From Streptomyces scopuliridis RB72 (GTDB lineage: Bacteria > Actinomycetota > Actinomycetes > Streptomycetales > Streptomycetaceae), in NCBI RefSeq assembly GCF_000718095.1, contig NZ_JOEI01000005.1, forward strand, positions 310,001 through 374,000: a stretch of 64,000 bases of DNA. The letters run 5' to 3'. Shown in pieces: positions 34,463-43,491 of this stretch; within the stretch, counting starts at the first letter, position 1, and every line of letters starts with the position of its first letter. Position numbers and translations under genes: made by a program. A model generated the notes under the pieces. The model was not told the origin of the DNA. It made no database searches and saw only the letters and a list, made by a program, of their open reading frames with translations.

Positions 34463-35290
34463 ATGAAGGTACTGATCTCTGTTGACATGGAAGGCATCTC
34501 GGGGATCGTGCATCCCGTCGAGACGAATCCGGATCGCTACGACTACGAGCATGGCCGGGCGTTGATGACGGCCGAGGCGAACGCCGTGATCGCCGGCGTC
34601 CTGGAGGCCGAACCCACCGCGGAGGTTCTGGTCGCCGACTCACACGGGACCTACCGCAACCTGCTGCCGGAGGAGCTCGACCGACGGGCGCACCTGGTAC
34701 GTGGCAAGCCGCGCCCGCTGGGCATGCTCGGCGGGCTCGACGAACACACCGACGCCGCTCTGTTCATCGGCTACCACGCCCGCGCCGGTGCCGGACCCGC
34801 CGTGCTCGCGCACACCATGAGCGACAGCATCCTCGATGTGCGTGTGGCCGGGCGCTCCCTGGGCGAGATCGGTCTTAACGCGGCCATGGCCGGGCATCTG
34901 GGCGTGCCGGTCGTCCTGCTCAGTGGCGACGCCGCCGCCTGCGCCGAACTGCTCGATCTGGTCCCCTCGGCCGGCACCGTCGCGGTCAAACAAGCCCTCG
35001 GTCAGGCTGCCGCCGTCGCTCTGCACCCCGAGGAAGCCCGGGATCGCCTGCGCCGGGCGGCCGCCGAGGCCATGACGCGGCGGGCACTGGTTCCGCCGCT
35101 GACCCTTGCCGGGCCGCTCGATGTCGAAGTCGACCTGAGCGGCCCGTACATGGTCGATCTGGCGACACTCGTGCCGGGTGTCTCACGTGCCGAGGGCGCA
35201 CGAACGATCAGCTTCACCGCCGCCGACTTCGCCGAGGCCTACAGGCTGGTCGTTCTCCTCGTACAGCTCGCCGGCGTCAAACCCGGCTAG
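34463..35290 (+). CDS. M55-family D-aminopeptidase (DppA-like)
   Basis: The 275-residue protein has the M55 zinc motifs SVDMEGISGI at the N-terminus (Asp8, Glu10), VADSHG and FIGYHA, and is full length for DppA. It would release D-amino acids from D-Ala-containing peptides, for example from wall turnover. TAAACT at 34448-34453 lies 9 nt before the ATG and no ribosome-binding site is seen, so the transcript is probably leaderless. It follows lplA by 43 bp and ends 7 bp from the convergent permease gene. Confidence 0.9.
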   Translation: MKVLISVDMEGISGIVHPVETNPDRYDYEHGRALMTAEANAVIAGVLEAEPTAEVLVADSHGTYRNLLPEELDRRAHLVRGKPRPLGMLGGLDEHTDAALFIGYHARAGAGPAVLAHTMSDSILDVRVAGRSLGEIGLNAAMAGHLGVPVVLLSGDAAACAELLDLVPSAGTVAVKQALGQAAAVALHPEEARDRLRRAAAEAMTRRALVPPLTLAGPLDVEVDLSGPYMVDLATLVPGVSRAEGARTISFTAADFAEAYRLVVLLVQLAGVKPG

Positions 35291-35297
35291 CCCGCCC

Positions 35298-36848
35298 TCA
35301 AAGTTCCGCCCGCCCAGCCGGGCGTGGCCGTGTCAGCGCGACATACAGCACCAGCGACGCCGCCAGACCCACCGCCCACCCGTAGTCCGCGAGCGGCTTC
35401 AGGAAGGGGATCAACCCGTCCTCGGGGAACGGGCCCTTGCCCGGGGCCGAGTGGGAGCCGCCCACCGCCAGTACGCCGCCGACGGCGAAGGCGAGGACCG
35501 CCCGTGGGTTCCAGCCGTTGCGGTACCAGTAGCGGCCGCCGGGGCGGTACAGGTCGGCCAGGTCGAGGACGGTGCGGCGGACGATCCAGTAGTCCGCGAT
35601 CAGGATGCCCGCGACCGTACCGAGCAGGCCGCCCACCAGTCCGAGCCAGGTGAAGATGTACAGCTCGGGGGTGGCGGTGAGCTTCCACGGCATGATGACG
35701 ACGCCGACCACACCCGTGATCAGCGCGCCCGTACGGAAGTTGATGAGCTTGGGCGCGAGATTGGCGAGGTCGTAGGCGGGCGAGACGACATTGGCGGCGA
35801 TGTTCACGGAGATCGTCGCGATCAGTACGGTCACCAGCGCGAAGAGCAGGCCGAAGACGTTGTCGGTCTTCGCGGCCAGTTCGACCGGGTCCCAGACGGC
35901 CGCCCCGTACACCGCCTGTGAGCCCGAGGTGACGAAGACCGAGAGCAGCGCGAAGAGGGTCATGGTCGTGGGCAGACCGAGCGACTGGCCCCAGATCTGG
36001 GCGCGTTGGCCCGCGCCGAAGCGGGTGAAGTCCGGGATGTTCAGGGACAGCGTGGACCAGAAGGCGATCATCCCCATCAGGGACGGGAAGAAGACCGGCC
36101 AGAATTCCGCGCCCCAGCCCAGCTCGGACGGCTGGTCGAGCAGCGGTCCAAGGCCGCCCGCCTTGACGGTGATCCAGACCAGCAGGACCAGCGCGCCGAC
36201 GATCACGAACGGCGCCGCCCAGTTCTCGAAGCGCCGCAGGGTGTCCATCCCCCGGTAGATGATGGCGAGTTCGAGCGCCCAGAAGAGGACGAAGCAGAGC
36301 CAGAGGGTCCACGGCTGGCCGCCGATCCTCGACGCGTCCGCCCAGCCGCCGAAGATCTTGCCGAGCAGGACGAAGATGCCCTGGCCGCCGATCCAGGTCT
36401 GGATCCCGAACCACGCGCAGGCGACCGCCGCCCTGATCAGCGCGGGCAGATTCGCGCCGCGCAGCCCGAACGAGGCGCGGGCGAGCACCGGGAAGGGGAT
36501 GCCGTACTTCGGCCCCGCGTGCCCGGTCAGCAGCATCGGGAACAGCACGATCAGATTGGCCAGCGCGATCGTGAAGACCGCCTGCTTCCAGTCCATGCCG
36601 AGGGTGACCAGCCCGGAGGCGAGCAGCCAGGACGGGATGTTGTGCGCCATCCCGACCCACAGGGCGGCGAAGTTGTATGTCGTCCACCGGCGGCGGGCCA
36701 CCGGTACGGGCAGCAGATCCGCGTTGGCGAAGCGGCTGTCGTCGGGGACCACGCCGGGCGGGAGCTCGACGCGGCCCTGGGGGTCGGTCCGCGCGGCGGC
36801 TATCGGTTCTCCGGGGTCGGGGGACGCGGGCGGTACGGTCGCGGTCAT
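35298..36848 (-). CDS. NCS1-family nucleobase/hydantoin/allantoin permease
   Basis: The 516-residue protein has about 12 membrane helices and NCS1 features: WTTYNFAALWVGMAHNIPSWLLASGL in the first helix region (conserved Asn/Trp), GIPFPVLARASFG, IPDFTRF and ADYWIVRR at the end. Family members import uracil, hydantoins, allantoin, cytosine or thiamine with Na+ or H+. Its place at the end of an operon with dihydropyrimidinase and beta-ureidopropionase points to pyrimidines or hydantoins. A polar 40-residue N-terminal tail is present. Confidence 0.9.
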   Translation of the reverse strand: MTATVPPASPDPGEPIAAARTDPQGRVELPPGVVPDDSRFANADLLPVPVARRRWTTYNFAALWVGMAHNIPSWLLASGLVTLGMDWKQAVFTIALANLIVLFPMLLTGHAGPKYGIPFPVLARASFGLRGANLPALIRAAVACAWFGIQTWIGGQGIFVLLGKIFGGWADASRIGGQPWTLWLCFVLFWALELAIIYRGMDTLRRFENWAAPFVIVGALVLLVWITVKAGGLGPLLDQPSELGWGAEFWPVFFPSLMGMIAFWSTLSLNIPDFTRFGAGQRAQIWGQSLGLPTTMTLFALLSVFVTSGSQAVYGAAVWDPVELAAKTDNVFGLLFALVTVLIATISVNIAANVVSPAYDLANLAPKLINFRTGALITGVVGVVIMPWKLTATPELYIFTWLGLVGGLLGTVAGILIADYWIVRRTVLDLADLYRPGGRYWYRNGWNPRAVLAFAVGGVLAVGGSHSAPGKGPFPEDGLIPFLKPLADYGWAVGLAASLVLYVALTRPRPAGRAEL

Positions 36849-36940
36849 GACGGTGGGACCCTTCGTTCGAGAGCGGGTGTCGGGGACGTCGAACGAGGCC
36901 GTGCGGGCGGTGGTGGGACGGGAGAGCGCGGTCGTGCGGG

Positions 36941-37942
36941 TCAGTCCTGGAGCGCGGGGATGATCTCGGCGCCGTACGCGTCGATCGTCGCTTCCTTCGC
37001 GTCATGCATGTTGTAGACGGCGAACTGGTCGACGCCCAGGTCGCGCAGCGCCCTCAGCTTCTCGATATGCGCCTCGGCCGGCCCCAGCAGACAGAACCGG
37101 TCCACGATCTCGTCGGGCACGAAGTCCGTGGACGGGTTCCCGGCCCGGCCGTGGTGGCTGTAGTCGTACCCCTCACGCCGCTTGATGTAGTCGGTCAGCG
37201 CGTCCGGTACGAGCCCGGAGTGTTCTCCGTACCGGGTCACCAGATCGGCCACATGATTGCCGACCATCCCGCCGAACCACCGGCACTGCTCCCGCGCGTG
37301 CGCGATGTCGTCGCTGACATAGGCGGGCGCGGCGACGCAGATGGTGACGGAGTCCGGGTCGCGTCCGGCGTCGGACGCGGCCGTACGGACCGCCTTGACC
37401 ATCCACTCGGTGAGGAACGGGTCGGCGAGCTGGAGGATGAAGCCGTCGGCCTTCTCCCCCGCCATGGCCAGCGCCTTGGGACCGTACGCCGCCATCCACA
37501 CGGGCAGCTTCCCGTCGCGTACCCAGGGCAGCCGCAGCGGCCGGCCGTCGACCACGGCCTCGCGCCCCTCCCCCAGATCGCGGATGACCTCGATGGCCTC
37601 GCCCAGCCGGGCCAGTGTGTTGGGTTTACGGCCCACGACCCGCATCGCGGAGTCGCCGCGTCCGATGCCGCACACGGTGCGGTTGCCGTACATCTCGTTG
37701 AGCGTGGCGAACGTGGAGGCGGTCACCTCCCAGGTCCTGGTGCCCGGGTTGGTCACCATCGGGCCGACGGTCAGTGTGGTGGTGTGCTCCAGGATGCGGC
37801 TGTAGATGACGAAGGGCTCCTGCCAGAGCACGGCCGAGTCGAAGGTCCAGCCGTACGTGAAGCCGTTGCGTTCCGCGCGCCGCATGAGGCCGACGACCGC
37901 CGACGCGGGCGGGTCGGTCTGGAGGACGAGTCCGAAGTCCAT
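36941..37942 (-). CDS. LLM-class F420-dependent oxidoreductase
   Basis: The 333-residue protein is a luciferase-fold F420-type oxidoreductase: MDFGLVLQTDPPAS, YGWTFDSAVLWQEPF, VTNPGTRTWEVTAS and YGNRTVCGIGRGDSAMR. Similar proteins are found beside hydantoinase genes in actinomycetes. It lies 20 bp after the dihydropyrimidinase gene in the same operon. The operon has no PreAT-like dihydropyrimidine dehydrogenase, so this protein could perform the first redox step or act on a related heterocycle; that is an inference. Confidence 0.86.
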   Translation of the reverse strand: MDFGLVLQTDPPASAVVGLMRRAERNGFTYGWTFDSAVLWQEPFVIYSRILEHTTTLTVGPMVTNPGTRTWEVTASTFATLNEMYGNRTVCGIGRGDSAMRVVGRKPNTLARLGEAIEVIRDLGEGREAVVDGRPLRLPWVRDGKLPVWMAAYGPKALAMAGEKADGFILQLADPFLTEWMVKAVRTAASDAGRDPDSVTICVAAPAYVSDDIAHAREQCRWFGGMVGNHVADLVTRYGEHSGLVPDALTDYIKRREGYDYSHHGRAGNPSTDFVPDEIVDRFCLLGPAEAHIEKLRALRDLGVDQFAVYNMHDAKEATIDAYGAEIIPALQD

Positions 37943-37962
37943 GGCCTGGTCACTCCTAGGTC

Positions 37963-39369
37963 TCAGGTGAGGTACTGGCAGAGGGAGCGGGGGGTGTACT
38001 GCCCGTGTCCCGCCCGTCCGGTGAACTGCCGCTTGTCGATGACGAGTTCACCGCGTGAGAGGACGGTCTCCACCTGTCCGGTGATCCGCTTGCCCTCGTA
38101 CGCGGAGTAGTCCACGTCCATGTGATGGGTCTCGGCGGAGACGGTCTGCTCGGTGTGCGGGTCGTAGATGACGACATCGGCATCTGCGCCCGGCGCGATG
38201 GTCCCCTTGCGCGGATAGAGGCCGAACATCCTGGCCGGGGAGGCGCAGGCGATCTCGATCCAGCGGCGGCGGGTCAACTTCCCCTCGACGACGGCCTGAT
38301 GGAGCAGATCCATCCGGTTCTCCACCCCCGGCAGCCCGTTGGGGATCTTCGAGAAGTCGCCGCGGCCCATCTCCTTCTGGCCCGCGAAGCAGAACGGGCA
38401 GTGGTCGGTGGAGACCACCTGGAGATCGTTGGTGCGCAGTCCGCGCCAGAGGGCATCCTGGTGCTCCTTGGGCCGCAACGGCGTGGAGCAGACGTACTTG
38501 GAGCCCTCGAAGTCCGGCTCGGCGAGATTGTCGGTGGAGAGGAAGAGATACTGCGGACAGGTCTCGCCGAAAACGGGCAGCCCCTTGTCACGGGCGGCGG
38601 CGAGCTCGGCGACGGCCTCCTCGGCCGAGACGTGCACCACGTACAGCGGCGCCTCGGCGACCCGCGCGAGCTGGATCGCCCGGTGCGTGGCCTCGGCCTC
38701 CAGCAGCACCTTCCGTACCTCGCCGTGGTAGCGCGGGTCGGTGTGCCCGGCGGCCAGGGCCTGTTCGACGAGGACATCGATCGCGATGCCGTTCTCGGCG
38801 TGCATCATGATCAGCCCGCCGTTGTGCGCGGCGCGCTGCATGGCCCGCAGGATCTGGCCGTCGTCGCTGTAGAAGACCCCGGGGTAGGCCATGAAGAGCT
38901 TGAAGGACGTGACGCCCTCCTGCACGAGGAGATCCATCTCCTTCAAGGAGCTCTCGTTGACGTCGGCCATGATCATGTGGAACGCGTAGTCGATGGCGCA
39001 GTTGCCGTCGGCCTTGGCGTACCAGGCGTCGAGTCCGGTGCGCAGCGCCTGTCCCGGGGACTGGATGGCGAAGTCCACGATGGTGGTGGTGCCGCCCCAG
39101 GCCGCCGCGCGGGTACCGGTCTCGAAGGTGTCGGCGGCGAACGTGCCGCCGAACGGCATCTCCATGTGCGTATGGGCGTCGACCCCGCCCGGGATGACGT
39201 ACTTGCCGGTGGCGTCGATCGTCCGGCCGGCGGTCCAGCCCTCGGCCACGTCGGACCCGTGCGCGGCGAGGGCGACGATCCGGCCTTCCTCGATCAGGAC
39301 ATCGGCGTGGATCTCGTCGGCGGCGGTGATGACGAGTCCGCCGCGGATCAGGGTGCGGGTACTGCTCAT
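37963..39369 (-). CDS. hydA: Dihydropyrimidinase / D-hydantoinase
   Basis: The 468-residue amidohydrolase has all metal ligands of the family: His66 and His68 in DAHTHME, the carboxylated Lys157 in SFKLFMAYPG, His190 in MMHAENG, His246 in VVHVSAEE and Asp322 in STDHCPF. It opens dihydrouracil, dihydrothymine or hydantoins to N-carbamoyl amino acids, which the nitrilase-type protein of this operon then hydrolyses. ATG at 39369 follows AAAGGGAG. A 99-bp gap separates it from the aminotransferase gene. Confidence 0.92.
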   Translation of the reverse strand: MSSTRTLIRGGLVITAADEIHADVLIEEGRIVALAAHGSDVAEGWTAGRTIDATGKYVIPGGVDAHTHMEMPFGGTFAADTFETGTRAAAWGGTTTIVDFAIQSPGQALRTGLDAWYAKADGNCAIDYAFHMIMADVNESSLKEMDLLVQEGVTSFKLFMAYPGVFYSDDGQILRAMQRAAHNGGLIMMHAENGIAIDVLVEQALAAGHTDPRYHGEVRKVLLEAEATHRAIQLARVAEAPLYVVHVSAEEAVAELAAARDKGLPVFGETCPQYLFLSTDNLAEPDFEGSKYVCSTPLRPKEHQDALWRGLRTNDLQVVSTDHCPFCFAGQKEMGRGDFSKIPNGLPGVENRMDLLHQAVVEGKLTRRRWIEIACASPARMFGLYPRKGTIAPGADADVVIYDPHTEQTVSAETHHMDVDYSAYEGKRITGQVETVLSRGELVIDKRQFTGRAGHGQYTPRSLCQYLT

Positions 39370-39468
39370 GCTGGTGGCGCTCCCTTTCGTACGGTCGGCT
39401 TGCTGCGGTCCGGGAAGGCCCGAGGTCCGGTCCTCGGAGGCGGACGGAACGGGTCCCGAGGGGCCCGA

Positions 39469-40764
39469 CTACGCCCCGCGCAGGGCCTGTTCGAGAATCG
39501 CGGCGCCCTCTTCGGCCTCGGCGACGGTCAGCGAGAGCGGCGGGGCGATCCGCAGCACGCTGGTGTTGTGGCCACCGCCCTTGCCGATCAGCAACCCGCC
39601 CTCGCGGGCCGCTTCGAGCACGGCCGACGCCGTCCCGGGGGCCGCCTGGCCGGTGCTCGGCTTGATCAGCTCGATGCCGATCATCAGTCCGCGTCCGCGT
39701 ACCTCGCGTACGGAGTCGACCCCTGCGCCGATGGCCCGCAGCCGCTCGATGAGCAGTCCGCCGACGCGGCGGGCGTTGCCCTGGAGGTCGTGCTCCAGGA
39801 GATACGAGAGATTGGCGAGACCGGCCGCCATGGTGACGGGGCTGCCGCCGAAGGTCGAAATCGAGTTGGCGTCCAGGCAGTTCATGATGTCGGCGCGGGC
39901 GACGACACCGCCGATGGACATGCCGTTGCCGATGCCCTTGGCGAAGGTGAGGATGTCCGGCGGACCGTTCTCGCCGTGTGCCTGCCAGCCCCAGAAGTGC
40001 TCGCCGGTACGGCCCCAGCCGGTCTGCACCTCATCGCTGATCCACAGGATGCCGTGCCGGTCGAGGACTTCCCGGAACGCGGCGTACAGCCCGTCCGGCG
40101 GGGCGGTGAACCCGCCGACGCCCTGCACCGGTTCGGCGATCAGCGCGGCGGGCGTGCGGGTGTGGCCGAGCAGATCCTCCAGATCGGCGACACACGCCTC
40201 GATGAACCGCTCGTCGGTGAGCCCGGCGTACGGGCCCCGGTTGCGGACGCCACCGTGCACGTACAGCGTCTGGAGCGGCGAGAGGCCGGTGGGCGACCAG
40301 CCGCGGTTGCCGGTGATGGAGACGGTGGAGAAGGACCGGCCGTGGTAGCTGTTGCGCATCGCCAGGATCTGGTTCGACCCGCGGTACGCGGTCGCCAGCA
40401 TCAGCGCGGTGTCATTGGCCTCGGTGCCCGAGGTGGTGAAGAAGACCCGGGCGTCCGGGATGCCGGACAGGGCGGCGATCCGTTCGGCGAGTTCGACCAT
40501 CGGACGGTTGAGATAGAGCGTCGAGGAGTGGATGATCCGCCCGGCCTGCTCGCTCACCGCCTTGGTGACCTCGGGGAGCGCGTGGGCGGTCATGGTGGTG
40601 AGGATGCCGCCGAAGAAGTCGAGATAGCGGTTGCCCGCCGCGTCCCAGACATGGCGGCCCTCGCCATGGGTGATCTCGATGGGCTCGTCGTAGTAGAGCG
40701 CGAGCCAGTCGGGGAGTACGGCGCGGTGGCGGCCGTACAGATCGTTCGCGAGCGGTCGCGTCAC
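39469..40764 (-). CDS. Class III aminotransferase, likely beta-alanine/beta-amino acid:oxoacid type
   Basis: The 431-residue PLP enzyme has TTSGTEANDTALMLA, Asp244 in WISDEVQTGWGRTG and the Schiff-base Lys276 in ILTFAKGIGNG. It resembles the AGXT2 and beta-alanine transaminase branch of class III. In this operon it would deaminate beta-alanine or 3-aminoisobutyrate to the semialdehyde. GTG at 40764 overlaps the stop of the upstream nitrilase gene (GTGA), which decides the start over a longer open frame. Confidence 0.88.
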   Translation of the reverse strand: MTRPLANDLYGRHRAVLPDWLALYYDEPIEITHGEGRHVWDAAGNRYLDFFGGILTTMTAHALPEVTKAVSEQAGRIIHSSTLYLNRPMVELAERIAALSGIPDARVFFTTSGTEANDTALMLATAYRGSNQILAMRNSYHGRSFSTVSITGNRGWSPTGLSPLQTLYVHGGVRNRGPYAGLTDERFIEACVADLEDLLGHTRTPAALIAEPVQGVGGFTAPPDGLYAAFREVLDRHGILWISDEVQTGWGRTGEHFWGWQAHGENGPPDILTFAKGIGNGMSIGGVVARADIMNCLDANSISTFGGSPVTMAAGLANLSYLLEHDLQGNARRVGGLLIERLRAIGAGVDSVREVRGRGLMIGIELIKPSTGQAAPGTASAVLEAAREGGLLIGKGGGHNTSVLRIAPPLSLTVAEAEEGAAILEQALRGA

Positions 40765-41603
40765 GGCTGCACCAGTCCCTCGTACGCGTCGGGGCGGCGG
40801 TCCCGGTAGAACGCCCACTGCTGCCGCACCTCGTCGATCAGCCCGAAGTCCAGGTCCCGTACGACCAGTTCCTCCGCCTTGTCGCTGGCGGTCTCACCGA
40901 CGAACTGACCACGCGGGTCGACGAAGTAGCTCGTCCCGTAGAAGTCGTTGTCGCCGTACTCCTCCTGTCCGACGCGGTTGATCGCGGCGACGAAGTACTC
41001 GTTGGCGACGGCGGCGGCCGGCTGCTCCAGCTGCCAGAGGTAGCTGGAGAGGCCGCGGGAGGTGGCGGAGGGGTTGTAGACCAGCTGCGCGCCGTTCAGC
41101 CCGAGCTGGCGCCAGCCCTCCGGGAAGTGGCGGTCGTAGCAGATATAGACACCGACCTTGCCGACCGCCGTGTCGAAGACGGGCCAGCCGGCGTTGCCGG
41201 GCTTGAAGTAGTACTTCTCCCAGAACCCCTTGACCTGCGGGATGTGGTGCTTGCGGTACTTGCCGAGGTACGAGCCGTCGGCGTCGATGACCGCCGCGGT
41301 GTTGTAGTAGAACCCCGACTGCTCGACTTCGAAGACCGGGACGACGATCACCATGCCGGTCTCGCGGGCGAGCTCCCGCATCCTGGTGACGGTCGGGCCG
41401 TCGGGGACGGGCTCGGCCCACCGGTAGTGCTCAGGCTCCTGCACCTGGCAGAAATAGGGCGCGTTGAAGACTTCCTGGAACCCGATGACCTGCGCGCCCT
41501 GCAGGGCCGCCTCGCGGGCGTGCTCCTCATGCTTGACGATCATGGATTCGGTGTCGCCCGTCCAGGTCGCCTGGACGAGTGCGGCGCGTACGACTCTGGC
41601 CAC
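40761..41603 (-). CDS. Nitrilase-superfamily amidohydrolase, probable beta-ureidopropionase
   Basis: The 280-residue protein has the Glu44-Lys118-Cys155 triad (GFQEVFNAPYF, KYRKHHIP, GVYICYDRHFP) and the extended insertions seen in N-carbamoyl-beta-alanine amidohydrolases. It would release ammonia and CO2 from N-carbamoyl-beta-alanine or related N-carbamoyl amino acids made by the dihydropyrimidinase. It is the first gene of the operon. GTG at 41603 follows AAGGAG, spacing 7. Confidence 0.89.
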   Translation of the reverse strand: MARVVRAALVQATWTGDTESMIVKHEEHAREAALQGAQVIGFQEVFNAPYFCQVQEPEHYRWAEPVPDGPTVTRMRELARETGMVIVVPVFEVEQSGFYYNTAAVIDADGSYLGKYRKHHIPQVKGFWEKYYFKPGNAGWPVFDTAVGKVGVYICYDRHFPEGWRQLGLNGAQLVYNPSATSRGLSSYLWQLEQPAAAVANEYFVAAINRVGQEEYGDNDFYGTSYFVDPRGQFVGETASDKAEELVVRDLDFGLIDEVRQQWAFYRDRRPDAYEGLVQP

Positions 41604-41636
41604 GAGCTGCTCCTTCGGCGGGTGCGTCGATGAGCT

Positions 41637-41661
41637 CTACGCACGTAGATTCGATGCGTAG
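41637..41661. promoter_or_regulatory. Palindromic operator before the pyrimidine/hydantoin operon
   Basis: CTACGCA (41637-41643) and TGCGTAG (41655-41661) are perfect inverted repeats with an 11-bp spacer. They lie just downstream of the predicted -10 and would block transcription if bound. The regulator is not encoded in the window as far as I can see. Confidence 0.65.
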
Positions 41662-41668
41662 GAGGAGA

Positions 41669-41696
41669 ACGTAAGCCCCGTCTCACACTGGGGCAA
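41669..41696 (-). promoter_or_regulatory. Predicted promoter of the pyrimidine/hydantoin operon
   Basis: Reading the minus strand, TTGCCC (-35, 41691-41696) and TTACGT (-10, 41669-41674) are 16 bp apart, about 65 bp before the nitrilase GTG. Confidence 0.5.
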
Positions 41697-41775
41697 GACC
41701 ATCGCCGTTAACCCGCAGAGTCGATCAAGTTTCACACCCGAGCGGTCGACATTGGGCAAGATGCATCAAACCGAT

Positions 41776-41882
41776 CAAGTCCGGGGCCGGTCCCGCATCA
41801 CGTCCGAGGCCGGTCCCGCTCAAGTCCGGGGCCGGTCCCGCATCACGTCCGGGGCCGGTCCCGCTCAAGTCCTGGGCCGGTC
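41776..41882. repeat. 45-bp tandem repeat, 2.4 units, intergenic
   Basis: Units 41776-41820 and 41821-41865 differ by one base and a partial third runs to 41882. Within each unit the sequence GGCCGGTCCCGC itself recurs. The array lies upstream of the operon promoter and at the 3' end of the neighbouring conserved gene. Confidence 0.9.
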
Positions 41883-43356
41883 AGGTGCTGACGATCCCCG
41901 CGACCCGCAGGGCGTGTACGAGATCGCGCTCACGGGCCACCGAGACCGCGCGGGCGGCGTCGATCAGCTGCGGGACCAGCCGGCGCGGATCGGGCGCGGC
42001 GATGAGCACCGCGTCCTCGGGCGTACGGGCCTGGACGAAGGCGCTGAGCAGCGCCCGCGCCTCGTGCGCGCGGCCCGCCTCGCCGAGCGCGAGTACGGCG
42101 TCGCTGATCTCCTCGGCGGGACGGGAGACGCCCTGGCGCAGCAGCTGCCCGCAGTCACCGTCCCGGCCCGCCGCGGCGAGTGCCCCGGCGGCGGCGGCGA
42201 GCCGCGCGGGCGGCAGGAAGGCCGCTTCCCACAACAGCTCGGCCCAGTCGGCGCCGAGTCCGGCGCGGTGCAGTTCGGCGGCGAGCAGCGGGAACTGTTC
42301 GGGGGGCCGGCCGGCGGCTTCGCAGAGCACGACATGCGCCTCGCCGGTCCGGCCGTCGGCGCGCAGCCGGATCAGCGTGGCGACCATCTCGGCGGCGGCC
42401 CGCAGATCTTCGGCGGAGTGCCGGGGCGCGGCCGGCTCGACAGGCGCGGCGGGTGCGCCGCCGAAGCGGGCGCCGCGCGGGGAGGCGGGGGCGGACGGCG
42501 GCGGTACAGGGAGTGCGGGCGCGGGCGCGGCCTCGTCGAGGTCATCGACCTCCAGCCCGGCGAAGCGGGCGCCACGGGGCTTGCGCCGGGGCGCGGGCGC
42601 CCGCTTCTTCTTCTCCTCGGGCTCCGGGGCCGGGTCGGCGCGGCCCCGGTCCGTCGGGTGCGTAAACACCGTTTCCCGGTGACTAGTTGATGCAGCGTCA
42701 GATAGTTCGTCAGACACCTCACCGGACATCCCGCGGGGCGCCGCTCCGGACGGCTCCTCCGGGCCCGGCCGGTCGAAGACCGAGTGCTCCTCCGCGCGGA
42801 ACCAGCCTTCCGGGGCCGGTGGGCGCGCGGGCCTGGCGGTGCGGGCCGGGGGCGCCAACGACGCCAGCCGGGAACGGAGTTCGGCGCAGCGCGCGGAGGC
42901 GCGGGCGTGGTCGTCGCGTACCCAGGCGAGATCGTGGGCGAGCTGTTCGGCCCGGGGCGAGCGCTCCGGGGTGGTACTGAGCAGCCGGACCAACTCCTCG
43001 GCCCGGCCCGCCGCGTGCGCCTGCTCGCGCACCATCAGCCGCAGCCGGTCGGACAGCGCCTCCGAACCGCCGGGGAGCCGGTCGTGCGCGGCGGCGGACG
43101 CCGTGTAGAGCTGACCGGCCCGCTCGGTCTCGGCCGCCACCACCCGGTCGTCACGTCCGGCGGCGAAGTCCTGGAGCAGCGATTCCACCACGTCCCAGGG
43201 CGGCACCTCTGTGCCGTCGAAGCAGGCGCGCAGACCATCGGGGTCACGGTGGCGGAAGACTCCGTACCAGCCGCCTTCCGGATCGAGGAGAGACGTCAAG
43301 TCCCTTAAATACCGCGCGAACGCCCCGATCTCCGCTGGAAGTTGACGTACCGCCAT
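41881..43356 (-). CDS. Conserved actinobacterial protein with helical C-terminus, function unknown
   Basis: The 491-residue protein has an N-terminal domain (about 1-165) with WYGVFRHRDPDGLRACFDG and VPPWDVVESLLQD, a long Pro/Ala/Glu-rich linker (about 170-320), and a helical region (about 325-491) of short Ala-rich repeats resembling TPR/PPR-type helices (FPLLAAELHRAGLGADWAEL, ISDAVLALGEAGRAHEARAL). There is no signal peptide or membrane helix. The ATG at 43356 fits the domain start; GTG at 43389 with GGAGGG upstream is a real alternative. Function unknown. Confidence 0.7.
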   Translation of the reverse strand: MAVRQLPAEIGAFARYLRDLTSLLDPEGGWYGVFRHRDPDGLRACFDGTEVPPWDVVESLLQDFAAGRDDRVVAAETERAGQLYTASAAAHDRLPGGSEALSDRLRLMVREQAHAAGRAEELVRLLSTTPERSPRAEQLAHDLAWVRDDHARASARCAELRSRLASLAPPARTARPARPPAPEGWFRAEEHSVFDRPGPEEPSGAAPRGMSGEVSDELSDAASTSHRETVFTHPTDRGRADPAPEPEEKKKRAPAPRRKPRGARFAGLEVDDLDEAAPAPALPVPPPSAPASPRGARFGGAPAAPVEPAAPRHSAEDLRAAAEMVATLIRLRADGRTGEAHVVLCEAAGRPPEQFPLLAAELHRAGLGADWAELLWEAAFLPPARLAAAAGALAAAGRDGDCGQLLRQGVSRPAEEISDAVLALGEAGRAHEARALLSAFVQARTPEDAVLIAAPDPRRLVPQLIDAARAVSVARERDLVHALRVAGIVST

Positions 43357-43491
43357 CGCCGGCCCCGTTCCTGCCCCGCCGCGCTCCACCGAAGGGAGCC
43401 CTCCGGTCCGCTGGCATTCGACCTCAGTCGTGTTACAGGGCCGCTACGGACAGTTTTCCGGCACGGTTCGGTGTCCTACCGGACCATGGAG

